64,000 nucleotides of DNA from Geothrix oryzisoli (GTDB taxonomy: Bacteria > Acidobacteriota > Holophagae > Holophagales > Holophagaceae). Location of the stretch: contig NZ_JAKZLB010000005.1 in assembly GCF_022808865.1 (NCBI RefSeq), forward strand, positions 213,786 to 277,785, in the 5' to 3' direction. Under the pieces are notes generated by a model. That model searched no databases and was not told the origin of the DNA. It was given only the letters and a program-made list of their open reading frames with translations. The position numbers were made by a program, and so were the translations under genes. Positions 15,400 through 23,210 of this stretch are shown here, piece by piece. The first letter of the stretch is position 1; each line of letters begins with the position of its first letter.

Positions 15400-16074
15400 A
15401 TGAGCAAGGTCGTCATTTTCGGAAGCGGGGGCTGGGCGCAGTACCTCCACTACTGCCTGACGCATGATTCCGGGCATGAGGTCGTCGGCTTCACGGTCGA
15501 TGCCGAATACCTCAAGGAGAAGACGCTGCTCGGGCTTCCGGTGGTGGCGTTCGAGGAGGTCGGGACGGTCTTCCCTCCCCCGGAGTACCAGATGCTCGTG
15601 GCCTTGAGCTACCAGAAGCTGAACAAGCTCAGGGAGGCCAAATTCAACCGCGCCAAGAGCCTGGGATATGAGCTCATTTCCTACGTCAGCTCGGCAGCCC
15701 ATGTCGTGCCGGACCTGGCCCTGGGTGAAAACTGTCTCGTCCTGGAAAACAGCGTGGTCCAGCCGTTCGCCAAGATCGGTCATGACGTGACCATCTGCTC
15801 CTCCGCGGTCATCGGCCACCACACGATCATCCAGGATCACGCCTTCATCTCGCCAGGGGCGGTCGTCCTGGGCGTGGTGACCATCGGGAGCCACTGTCTC
15901 ATCGGGGCGAATGCGACGATCGTCCAGGGTGTCACCCTCGAGAAGGACTGCCTGATCGGCATGGGCGCGTCCTTGGACCAGAACGCAAAGGCCGGCAGCG
16001 TCTACATCACCCCTCCTGCCGAGCTGATGCCTCACTCGAGCGAGGAGCTGCTCCCCTTTCTGACCTGGTCCTGA
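15400..16074 (+). CDS. NeuD/PglD-like hexapeptide-repeat acyltransferase
   Basis: A 224-residue protein with GAGGGG upstream of ATG 15400. Residues 4-14 (VVIFGSGGWAQ) start the Rossmann-like N-terminal domain of the PglD/NeuD family. From about residue 95 on, the sequence follows left-handed beta-helix hexapeptide repeats (VVPDLALGENCLVLENSVV, then IGHDVTICSSAVIGHHTIIQ). His 140, 141 and 147 are candidates for the catalytic base. Family members acylate amino groups of UDP-sugars or hydroxyls of sialic acids. In this cluster it could take the carrier-bound aminoacyl group as donor, but an acetyl-CoA donor is equally possible. The acceptor is unknown; no sugar-nucleotide genes are near. Confidence 0.82.
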   Translation: MSKVVIFGSGGWAQYLHYCLTHDSGHEVVGFTVDAEYLKEKTLLGLPVVAFEEVGTVFPPPEYQMLVALSYQKLNKLREAKFNRAKSLGYELISYVSSAAHVVPDLALGENCLVLENSVVQPFAKIGHDVTICSSAVIGHHTIIQDHAFISPGAVVLGVVTIGSHCLIGANATIVQGVTLEKDCLIGMGASLDQNAKAGSVYITPPAELMPHSSEELLPFLTWS

Positions 16075-16076
16075 AG

Positions 16077-16808
16077 GTGCCACCATCACCCGGGAGCGCT
16101 GACCGGCGGTCCTTGCAGCGCGGGGAAGTGCAGATCTGGTACACGCTGCTGCCCGACCTCCATCCGCACCTTGCGTCGCTCTCCGAATGCCTCTCCCCTT
16201 CCGAGCGTCTCCGCGCGGCTCGCTTCTCCCAGGAGAAGGACCGCCTGGATTTCATCCTGTCGCACGGCTTCCTGAGGACCATCCTCGGGGGGCAGCTCGG
16301 CGCCCCTGGGTCCGCCGTTTCCTGGTCAGTCGGCCCATTCGGGAAGCCTCATCTCGCCGAGGCGGGCCATGCTGGGGCCGAGCTGGCGTTCAGCCTGTCC
16401 CGCACCAGCGGGGCGGCGGTCTGCGCCATGGGCCGCTCGATACCCGTCGGGATCGACGTCGAACGCATAGGACCGCTGCCGGATTTCCAGGAACTCGCGG
16501 CCTCGGTGCTCACCCCCCGGGAACGGGGGGCCCTGGCCTCCCTGCCCGTGAGCCAGCGCGAACGGGCTTTCCAGCGCTCATGGGTCTGCAAGGAGGCCAT
16601 CCTGAAACTGGAAGGGGTCGGCCTCGGGGTCCATCCCGGGGCCCTTGACGCCGGGCCGGGCTGCTGGGTTGCCGAGCCCTTCAGCCTCCTGTGGGAAGGG
16701 CAACGGCTTTTCCTCAGGACGTTCGAGTTTGCGGAGCAGTACGTGGCTGCCCTGGCCACGCGCTCAGAGCCGAGTGCGGTCCAGTTCTTGCGCTTTGAAG
16801 GCCCTTGA
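16077..16808 (+). CDS. Sfp-type 4'-phosphopantetheinyl transferase
   Basis: A 243-residue protein from GTG 16077, two bases after the acyltransferase stop. GTG 16128, giving VQIWYTLL, is a plausible alternative that fits the usual family N-terminus better. Conserved parts are GPFGKPHLAE, FSLSRTSG, VGIDVERI (Mg-binding D127 and E129) and WVCKEAILKLEGVGLG (W169, K172, E173, K177). The enzyme moves phosphopantetheine from CoA to the carrier Ser, here most simply S610 of the A-PCP protein. A dedicated transferase in the cluster supports the view that the carrier is functional and that the cluster is self-contained. It is the last gene of the cluster. Confidence 0.92.
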   Translation: MPPSPGSADRRSLQRGEVQIWYTLLPDLHPHLASLSECLSPSERLRAARFSQEKDRLDFILSHGFLRTILGGQLGAPGSAVSWSVGPFGKPHLAEAGHAGAELAFSLSRTSGAAVCAMGRSIPVGIDVERIGPLPDFQELAASVLTPRERGALASLPVSQRERAFQRSWVCKEAILKLEGVGLGVHPGALDAGPGCWVAEPFSLLWEGQRLFLRTFEFAEQYVAALATRSEPSAVQFLRFEGP

Positions 16809-16978
16809 CCCCTCCTGACCTCTCCCGGGAGCCAGGAATCATCCGCCCGTGACATCCGGGGCTCGCTGCTGGAACTCACCCGGAGACAGGGGAGAAATCT
16901 GGCGTCCCCGGAATTCTGCGGGGGATGGCCTCGCGGGTTTCTAGCTAGACTGGGGCATTCCTACCCAGTGAGACCCCC

Positions 16979-17509
16979 ATGTCTGAATACAATCCGTACG
17001 AGGCTCCCTCTGCCGTTGTCGCAGATCTGGTCGACCCGGAAGCGGTGGAGTTGGCCGACCGGGGCGTGCGGCTCGGCGCCAAGCTTCTGGACGGCCTGAT
17101 GGTCGGCGGAGGGCTCGCAATCATCGGGGTCCTGGCCGCGATCTTCATCCCCACCCTGCTCTCGCAGCGGAAAGGGGGGGCGTTTCCCACGGTGTTCTTC
17201 GTGGTCTTCGGGCTGGTGGGGGGAGGTCTGCTCCTCGCCTTGATGATCTGGAACCTCGTCTGGCTTCACCGCTACGGCCAGACCATCGCCAAGCGCCTAC
17301 TCAAGATCCGGATCGTCCGGAGCAATGGCGAGCCCGTGGGCATGGGCCGGCTCGTGGGTCTGCGGATCCTCCTCATGTGGGTGCTCGAGTCGATCCCCCT
17401 CCTGGGGCCCCTGTTCTCGCTGGTCAACGCCTGCTTCATCTTCAGGGATGACCGGCGGTGCATCCACGACCTGATGGCCGACACCATCGTGGTCAAGGTG
17501 AATGCCTAG
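16979..17509 (+). CDS. RDD family membrane protein
   Basis: A 176-residue protein with three predicted membrane helices (VGGGLAIIGVLAAIFIPTLL, FVVFGLVGGGLLLALMIWNL and IPLLGPLFSLVNACFIF). It has the RDD core pattern: VRLGAKLLDGLMVG, then YGQTIAKRLLKIRIV and DDRRCIHDLMADTIVV. RDD proteins are small integral membrane proteins, some implicated in ion exchange or stress; the function is mostly unknown. An N-terminal tail of about 28 residues (NPYEAPSA) is typical. The stop codon TAG lies inside the CTAG that borders the adjacent MITE-like element, so the gene is intact but its downstream neighbour has been pushed away. Confidence 0.85.
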   Translation: MSEYNPYEAPSAVVADLVDPEAVELADRGVRLGAKLLDGLMVGGGLAIIGVLAAIFIPTLLSQRKGGAFPTVFFVVFGLVGGGLLLALMIWNLVWLHRYGQTIAKRLLKIRIVRSNGEPVGMGRLVGLRILLMWVLESIPLLGPLFSLVNACFIFRDDRRCIHDLMADTIVVKVNA

Positions 17510-17846
17510 GGCCTGTTTTCAAAGTGGGGTGTGGCCGCGCAAGGGGCGCCGCCCAAGTGAGACAAGGAAAGCGACGATGACGATAGCGGCACGATCGACG
17601 AGGAGCTTGACGCAGGATCGCGCCGGGCGCCGCCCCTTGCCGGTTCCGCCCTCTGCCCGGCGTTTCGCCGGGCAGGAGCAGGCCCCAAGCGGGGCCTGCG
17701 ATAGGGAGAGGGGGACGGGTCCAGCCGCGCGCCCAGGTGCGTCACCGCGCTTGAACGATGGCCCGCATCGCCCTGCGCACGCTTCCTTCCCGGATCACGC
17801 GGCTGGACCCGTCGCGGCTCGCATCCACTTTGAAAACAGACCCTAG
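17506..17846. mobile_element. MITE-like non-autonomous element with terminal inverted repeats
   Basis: A 333-base body (17510-17842) flanked by direct CTAG copies (17506-17509 and 17843-17846). The ends are inverted repeats, GG(C/T)CTGTTTTCAAAGTGG, matching at 17 of 18 positions, with a weaker extension to GCCGCG. CTAG/YTAR target copies are known for IS5-family elements, so it may be mobilised by an IS5-like transposase. None is encoded here. Inside are several strong dyads (GCCCGGCGTTTCGCCGGGC; CAGGCCCC with GGGGCCTG; ACGGGTCCAGCCGCG with its complement near 17800). No credible gene lies within it. Confidence 0.82.
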
Positions 17847-17848
17847 CC

Positions 17849-18535
17849 TTGCAGCCCATCGACACGGTCCGGACCATCGAGACACCTGAAGGCGTCGAAC
17901 TGCACCTTCGCCCCGCGGGCCCCGTGGTCCGCCTCTGGGCCTTTTTCGTCGACCAGGTCGTGGTCTGGATGGGGTTGATCCTCTTCGGCATCGGCCTCGC
18001 CTACCTGGGACCGCTGGGGCTGGGCCTGTGGTTCATCCTGTTCTTCCTCGCCCAGTGGCTCTATCCCGTCTTTTTCGAGGTGCTGGGGGGCGGCCGGACC
18101 CTGGGGAAGCGCTGGCTCAACCTGCGGGTGCTCATGACGGACGGCCGGCCCGTCGGCTGGAGCCCGAGCCTCATCCGGAACCTGCTCCGCGTCGTGGACG
18201 GCCTGCCCGGGGCCTACACGGTCGGCCTGGTGAGCACTCTCCTGACGCGGGACTTCCAGCGCATCGGGGACATCGTGGCCGGCACCCTCGTGGTGCATGA
18301 AGAGGCCGGGGTCCAGGCCCCGGTGCTGCCCCTGGCCGAGCCCGTGGCGCCCACCCTTGCGTTGACGCTCGAGGAGCAGTCCGCGATCCTCGCGTTTGCG
18401 GAGCGGAGTCCGCGGTTCACGGCCGCCCGGAGCGAGGAGCTCGCGGATGTGCTGAGCCCCCTCAGTGGGGCCCGGGGGGCCGGCGGGCTCAAGGTCGTGC
18501 TGGGGATGGCCCGCTACCTGTGGGGTGGCCGATGA
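17849..18535 (+). CDS. RDD family membrane protein, first intact gene of the MoxR operon
   Basis: A 228-residue protein with the RDD core VRLWAFFVDQVVVWMG, GGGRTLGKRWLNLRVL and RIGDIVAGTLVV, and three membrane helices. A soluble C-terminal tail of about 70 residues (LALTLEEQSAILAFAERSP...) is a form often seen beside SpoIIM/MoxR genes. The only reasonable start is TTG 17849, three bases past the MITE edge and without a ribosome-binding site. Before insertion this start would have been two bases after the stop of the previous RDD gene, whose last codons contain AAGGTG. Its last codon overlaps the next ATG (ATGA). Confidence 0.82.
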   Translation: MQPIDTVRTIETPEGVELHLRPAGPVVRLWAFFVDQVVVWMGLILFGIGLAYLGPLGLGLWFILFFLAQWLYPVFFEVLGGGRTLGKRWLNLRVLMTDGRPVGWSPSLIRNLLRVVDGLPGAYTVGLVSTLLTRDFQRIGDIVAGTLVVHEEAGVQAPVLPLAEPVAPTLALTLEEQSAILAFAERSPRFTAARSEELADVLSPLSGARGAGGLKVVLGMARYLWGGR

Positions 18536-19479
18536 GGCAGCAGCTGTTCGAGCAGCAGCACCGGCAGGCCTGGGAAGACCTCCAGGGGTGGCTGGAGGAA
18601 CGGCCCACCCTGAACCCCGAGGACGTGCCGCCCGCCTACCGGCAGCTGTGCCACCACCTGGCCGTGGCGCGGGAGCGGCACTACAGCCCGGCCCTCGTCG
18701 AGCGCCTCCAGCAGCTCGCCCTCCGCCTTCACCAGAGGATCTACGGGGAGCGGGGCGAGGGGCTGCTCGGCGCGCTCCGCTTCCTGTGGCAGGACCTTCC
18801 CCGGCAGGTGCGGGGGGAATGGCGGCTGGTGGCCGTGTCGGGTCTCCTGTTCTTCGGGACCTGGATCGGGGCCTTCCTGCTCGTGCGGGCGGACCCGAAC
18901 CTCGTGCACCTGATGTTGAGTCCGGAGGAGGCCGCCCGATACGTCCAGATGTATGACCCGAAAACCCCGGTGGCCGGTGCCATGGGAGCGACCCGGGACG
19001 TCATGATGTTCGGCTGGTACATCCTCAACAACGTCGGCATCGACTTCCAGATCTTCGCGTCCGGCCTGCTGGCGGGGATCGGGCCGCTCTTCTTCCTGCC
19101 CTTCAATGGCCTGCACGGGGGCGCGGTGATGGCCCACCTCACCAACCAGGGCCTGACCGCGACGTTCTACGGTTTCATCAGCGGCCACAGCTCCTTCGAG
19201 CTGATCGGCGGCGTGCTCAGCGGGGCCGGGGGCCTGCGGATGGGCCTTTCCCTGATGCATCCCGGACGGCGCTCCCGGGTCGCGGCCCTGCGGGAAGGCG
19301 CCCGGAAAGGGGCCCGGCTGCTCTTCGGGGCGGTCGTGCTCACCTTCGTCGCCGCCTGCTTTGAAGGCTTCTGGTCCGGGAACGCCCTCGTGCCCTGGAA
19401 GGCGAAAGTCGCGGTGGGGCTCGCCTTCTGGACGCTTCTGGCCCTGTGGCTGCTCCTGGCCGGGCGGAGGGGCCGATGA
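18532..19479 (+). CDS. SpoIIM/DUF95 family membrane protein
   Basis: A 315-residue protein. The N-terminal about 90 residues are soluble and helical (FEQQHRQAWEDLQGWLEE). Several membrane helices follow, with the SpoIIM-type segments GWYILNNVGIDFQIFASGLLAGIGP, HLTNQGLTATFYGFISGHSSFELIGG and GLRMGLSLMHPGRRSR. In Bacillus SpoIIM acts in engulfment; in non-sporulating bacteria the family belongs to MoxR/DUF58 operons of unknown role. No other sporulation genes are seen. It is coupled by ATGA overlaps at both ends. Confidence 0.87.
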   Translation: MRQQLFEQQHRQAWEDLQGWLEERPTLNPEDVPPAYRQLCHHLAVARERHYSPALVERLQQLALRLHQRIYGERGEGLLGALRFLWQDLPRQVRGEWRLVAVSGLLFFGTWIGAFLLVRADPNLVHLMLSPEEAARYVQMYDPKTPVAGAMGATRDVMMFGWYILNNVGIDFQIFASGLLAGIGPLFFLPFNGLHGGAVMAHLTNQGLTATFYGFISGHSSFELIGGVLSGAGGLRMGLSLMHPGRRSRVAALREGARKGARLLFGAVVLTFVAACFEGFWSGNALVPWKAKVAVGLAFWTLLALWLLLAGRRGR

Positions 19480-21029
19480 AGCCCGGGACCATGGGCTTCG
19501 TCCCCCGGGCCCGGACCGCGATGGAGGCCGTGGACCTGGGCCTGGGCCTCCTGCAGGCCCACTGGCGGCCGGTCGCCGGGGTATGGGGTCTCCAGGTGCT
19601 CTTCCTCCTGGGCCTGTTCCTGCCCTTCCTTTTCCGGACCCCCCTGTGGTGTCTGCTGGGCTACTGGTGGCTGAAGCCCTGGCTGGACCGGGGCGTGCTG
19701 TTCGTGCTCAGCCGCGCCGTCTTCGGGCAATCAGCCTCCGTGTGGGACTTCCTGCGGGAATGGAGGGCCGTGCATCGGCGGGGCCTCGCGGCGGGCCTGC
19801 TCTGGAGGCGCCTGTCCCCCCTGCGGAGCTATGTCCTGCCCATCTTCCAGCTCGAGGGACTCCACGGCGCCGGCTACCGCCAGCGCGCACGGGTGCTCAC
19901 GCGGCAGAGCGCCGGGGCTGGGTTCCTCCTCACCTGTTCGGGCTGGCTGTTCACCCTCATGACGCTCGTGGGCTTCCTCGCCCTGCTCCAGGGCATGATG
20001 CCGCCGGGCAGCCGCGTGGAGCTGTGGAGCGGCTTCGACACCATGACCCTGGGCTTCCAGTGGTTCCTCACGGCCGTGGGGATCCTGGCGCTCACGCTCA
20101 CAGAGCCCCTCTTCGTGGCGGGTGGGTTCGGCCTCTACCTCAATCGCCGCACCCACCTGGAGGGCTGGGACCTGGAGCTGGCCTTCCGTCGGCTGGCGGC
20201 CCGGCTCTCCCTGGTGGTCCTGCTCCTGCTGGGTGCCCGCTCGCTCGGTGCCCAGGAGCCCCCGCCCGCCCCGGACGGTGAGCCGGTCGTGCAGGCCGAA
20301 GGGGCGCCGCCGACCCCCAAGCACCCGGCCGAAGGCCCCCTCCGACCCCAGGAGGAAGCGCATCAACGGGCCCAGCGGATCCTGAAGGAGGACCCCGCCT
20401 TCCGGCACACCGAGGAGATCCGGGTCCTGAGCTACGAGCCCACCGGCCGGGAGCCCCACTGGCTGCGCAGCTTCCTGGACTTCTTCTTCGCGAAGAAGGA
20501 ACCGGCCAAACCCTCCGGATCCCGGAACCTGGACTTCCTGAAGGGACTCTGGGACCTCATCGCCCTGGTGGGCAAGGTCATGCTGGTGGGAGGCCTCCTC
20601 GCCTTCGTGCTGTGGCTGATCTACCGCTTCCGGCACCGTCTCGGCCTGCCCGTCGCCCGAGAGCCGGACTGGGAGGCCCCCGCAGCCGTGGCGGGCCTGG
20701 ACATCCGTCCCGAGAGCCTGCCGCCCGATGTGCCGGCGGCCGCCCGGCACCTGTTCGTGCGTGGGGAACCCCGCGCGGCCCTGGCCCTGCTCTACCGGGC
20801 CGCCCTGGCCGAGCTCGTCCACCGCAAGGGGATGGAGATCCCGGCCAGCGCCACCGAGGGCGATTGCCTGCGGGCCGCCGGGGACCACCTGGACCCGGGG
20901 CCCGCGGCCATCTTCAAGACCCTGACCCTCACCTGGCAGCGCCTCGCCTACAAGGATGACCTTCCGACGAGGGAGGCCTTCGAGGGCCTGTGCGAGGCCT
21001 GGCCCGCGGCGTTCGGAGGCCGGTCATGA
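19476..21029 (+). CDS. DUF4129-containing membrane protein
   Basis: A 517-residue protein. The N-terminal half holds several membrane helices (VAGVWGLQVLFLLGLFLPFLF; LLTCSGWLFTLMTLVGFLALL; WFLTAVGILALTLTEPLFVA; LVVLLLLGARSL). A Pro-rich extracytoplasmic stretch comes next, then a further helix at about 370-390. The cytoplasmic C-terminus has HLFVRGEPRAALALLYRAAL and GDCLRAA, the signature of DUF4129. Function unknown; it is a constant partner of SpoIIM, DUF4350, MoxR and DUF58. Start ATG 19476 overlaps the previous stop (ATGA); its own stop overlaps the next ATG the same way. Confidence 0.82.
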   Translation: MKPGTMGFVPRARTAMEAVDLGLGLLQAHWRPVAGVWGLQVLFLLGLFLPFLFRTPLWCLLGYWWLKPWLDRGVLFVLSRAVFGQSASVWDFLREWRAVHRRGLAAGLLWRRLSPLRSYVLPIFQLEGLHGAGYRQRARVLTRQSAGAGFLLTCSGWLFTLMTLVGFLALLQGMMPPGSRVELWSGFDTMTLGFQWFLTAVGILALTLTEPLFVAGGFGLYLNRRTHLEGWDLELAFRRLAARLSLVVLLLLGARSLGAQEPPPAPDGEPVVQAEGAPPTPKHPAEGPLRPQEEAHQRAQRILKEDPAFRHTEEIRVLSYEPTGREPHWLRSFLDFFFAKKEPAKPSGSRNLDFLKGLWDLIALVGKVMLVGGLLAFVLWLIYRFRHRLGLPVAREPDWEAPAAVAGLDIRPESLPPDVPAAARHLFVRGEPRAALALLYRAALAELVHRKGMEIPASATEGDCLRAAGDHLDPGPAAIFKTLTLTWQRLAYKDDLPTREAFEGLCEAWPAAFGGRS

Positions 21030-22189
21030 ATCCGGCCCGCCGCTTCCTGATCGGACTGCTGGCCGCGGTCGTGGTGGCGGGGGCGTTCCTGGCCTGGATG
21101 AGCCGCCACTCGTTCCGCCGAGTGCCCAGGAGCATCGAGGTGGGGCTCAAGGGAGAGGCGGTCGAGAACGACTCCCTCCTGCTGCAGAAGTGGCTGGAGG
21201 CCGAAGGACGGAAGGTGACCCGGAAGGGCGGGGAGCTGCTGGCCGGGGAGTTGCCCGAGGGAGGGGTGGTCATCCTCCTGCGCCTCAGCCGGCCCCTGAC
21301 CCCTGCCGAAGTCGAGACACTGCTGGCCTGGGTCCGCCGCGGCGGGCACCTGCTGACGGATGGGACGCCGGCGCCGTTCAACGACGACCGTGGCCTGGCG
21401 GCGCTGCACAAGGCTCTGGGCGTCACGCTCAAGAACATCCGCCCGGAGGAGATCGAGTTCCTGACTCCGAAACAACGCGAGGGCACGGACACCTTCGAGG
21501 AGGGTGAGGTGCCCTACCGCATCCGGCGGTCCTCCCGCTGGCGTCTTGTGCCAGAGCATGCCGGATCGTGGGGCTTCTCCATGGGCTACAAGGGCCTGGA
21601 GGTGCTGCTCACGCGGGAAGAGGGGAAGGGCCGGATCACGCTCACCCCCGATCTGAGCTTCGTCTACCGCCGCACCCTCGCCGAGCTCGACCATGCGGCC
21701 TATCTGCACCGCCTCCTCTCGCTCCAGGCCGGGGAGGGGCCGGTGGTGGTCTGGTCCCGACCCACGGAACTCTCTTTGTTCCTCTGGCTGTGGAATCACG
21801 CCAAGGCGCCAGGGCTGGCGTTGCTGGCCCTCCTGGGCGCCTGGGTCTGGAAGGGCTGGCCCCGCTTCGGACCCATGCTGCCGGAGCCGCTGGCTCGGCG
21901 GCGTTCCCTGCTCGAGCACCTGACCGCCAGCGCCCGCCTGATGTGGTGGGGCGGGGCGGAGGTCCACCTGGTCGCCAGGACCCGGACCGCCCTCGAGCGG
22001 CGGGCCCAACGCCTGAATCCCGCCTTCGGATCACTGGCTCCCGGAGCGAAGGCCGAATGGCTGGCCCAGGCCACGGGTGGCACCGCCGACGCCATCCATG
22101 CCGCCCTGGATGACCGCCCGGGCCGCAGTTCCCAGCAGCTCGCCCAGGATCTGATCACCCTCGAGCGCCTCCGCCAGCGCTTGAGCTGA
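21026..22189 (+). CDS. DUF4350 domain membrane protein
   Basis: A 387-residue protein. An N-terminal membrane anchor (FLIGLLAAVVVAGAFLAW) leads to a Rossmann-like extracytoplasmic domain with LLLQKWLEAEGRKV, GGVVILLRLSRPLTPAEVETLLAWVRRGGHLL and FVYRRTLAELDHA. A second membrane helix lies at about 255-275, followed by a helical cytoplasmic tail. This matches the DUF4350 partner of MoxR/DUF58 operons. The domain resembles glutamine-amidotransferase-like folds without obvious catalytic residues. It is probably a structural or ligand-sensing partner in the complex. Confidence 0.8.
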   Translation: MNPARRFLIGLLAAVVVAGAFLAWMSRHSFRRVPRSIEVGLKGEAVENDSLLLQKWLEAEGRKVTRKGGELLAGELPEGGVVILLRLSRPLTPAEVETLLAWVRRGGHLLTDGTPAPFNDDRGLAALHKALGVTLKNIRPEEIEFLTPKQREGTDTFEEGEVPYRIRRSSRWRLVPEHAGSWGFSMGYKGLEVLLTREEGKGRITLTPDLSFVYRRTLAELDHAAYLHRLLSLQAGEGPVVVWSRPTELSLFLWLWNHAKAPGLALLALLGAWVWKGWPRFGPMLPEPLARRRSLLEHLTASARLMWWGGAEVHLVARTRTALERRAQRLNPAFGSLAPGAKAEWLAQATGGTADAIHAALDDRPGRSSQQLAQDLITLERLRQRLS

Positions 22190-22220
22190 CCCCCTCCCGT
22201 TTCAACCCCCAGGAACCCCC

Positions 22221-23210
22221 ATGACGAACCTGCCCACCCCCTCCGATCCCTCCCGCATCCAGTGGGCCGCTGAACAGGCCGAGGCCCTCCGGACGGAGAT
22301 CCACCGTGCCCTGGTCGGCCAGGAAGCCGTGGTCGGCCAGGTGCTCGCCGCCTTCCTGGCCGGCGGACACGTGCTCCTCGAAGGGGTGCCCGGTCTGGGG
22401 AAGACCCTCCTGGTGCGCGCCCTGGCCACCACCTTCCAGGGCGCTTTCGCACGCATCCAGTTCACCCCCGACCTCATGCCCAGTGATGTCATGGGGCATG
22501 CGGTGTGGGACATGAAGAGCGAACAGTTCCACCTCCGCAAGGGGCCCGTGTTCACCAACCTCCTCCTGGCCGATGAGGTGAACCGCGCTCCCGCCAAGAC
22601 CCAGGCCGCCCTGCTGGAGGTGATGCAGGAGCAGCAGGTGAGCCTGGAGGGCCGCACGCTGCCGGTGGAAGCCCCTTTCATGGTGCTCGCCACCCAGAAT
22701 CCGATTGAACAGGAGGGGACCTACCCGCTGCCCGAGGCCCAGCTGGATCGGTTCCTCCTCAAGGTGCAGATGGGGTATCCGGACGCTTCCGAGGAGGCGG
22801 CCATGGTCCGCCAGGTCACCACCGACACGATCGGCGATGCCCTGCGGGTGGAGGGCGTGCGTCCCCTCATGGCGGCTCCCGAGGTGCTGGAGCTCCAGCG
22901 TCTGGCCGCTTCCGTCCGGGTGGACGATGCGGTCCTCGACTACGCCGTGCGGGTCGTCCGTGCCACCCGCCAGTGGCCCGGCATCGCCATCGGGGCCGGG
23001 CCCAGGGGCGCCATCGCCCTCGTCCGGGTGGTCCGGGCCCACGCCCTGCTCGAGGGGCGTGACTTCGCCACGCCGGACGACGTGAAGTCCCTGGCTCTGC
23101 CCGCCCTCCGCCACCGCCTGCAGCGCAGCCCCGAAACGGAGATCGAAGGCCTCGGCTCCGACGATCTCCTCCAGGCCATCCTGGCCAAGGTGCCGGCTCC
23201 CCGCGCATGA
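22221..23210 (+). CDS. MoxR-family AAA+ ATPase
   Basis: A 329-residue AAA+ ATPase. Walker A GVPGLGKTLL (about 56-65), then PSDVMGHAVWD, Walker B NLLLADEVNRAP, sensor 1 VLATQNPIEQEGTYPLPEAQLDRF and the C-terminal lid with LRHRLQR. MoxR ATPases act as chaperones that insert metals or mature partner proteins, usually together with a VWA or DUF58 protein encoded next door. A 31-base gap after DUF4350 is the only non-overlapping junction of this operon. It ends in an ATGA overlap with the DUF58 gene. Confidence 0.93.
   Translation: MTNLPTPSDPSRIQWAAEQAEALRTEIHRALVGQEAVVGQVLAAFLAGGHVLLEGVPGLGKTLLVRALATTFQGAFARIQFTPDLMPSDVMGHAVWDMKSEQFHLRKGPVFTNLLLADEVNRAPAKTQAALLEVMQEQQVSLEGRTLPVEAPFMVLATQNPIEQEGTYPLPEAQLDRFLLKVQMGYPDASEEAAMVRQVTTDTIGDALRVEGVRPLMAAPEVLELQRLAASVRVDDAVLDYAVRVVRATRQWPGIAIGAGPRGAIALVRVVRAHALLEGRDFATPDDVKSLALPALRHRLQRSPETEIEGLGSDDLLQAILAKVPAPRA

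Noticed and set aside
13305..15416. 703-codon minus-strand open frame opposite the A-PCP gene
   Set aside because: The plus strand shows every adenylation and carrier motif in order; the minus frame is an effect of high GC.
10116..16808. pepD as part of the NRPS-like cluster
   Set aside because: It is on the opposite strand, has its own ribosome-binding site and is a common housekeeping dipeptidase; the long gap separates it from the cluster.
17502..17991. Short open frames inside the MITE-like element (possible transposase)
   Set aside because: Arg/Pro/Ser-rich, cross the element borders, and show no transposase motif; the element is too small for a complete IS.
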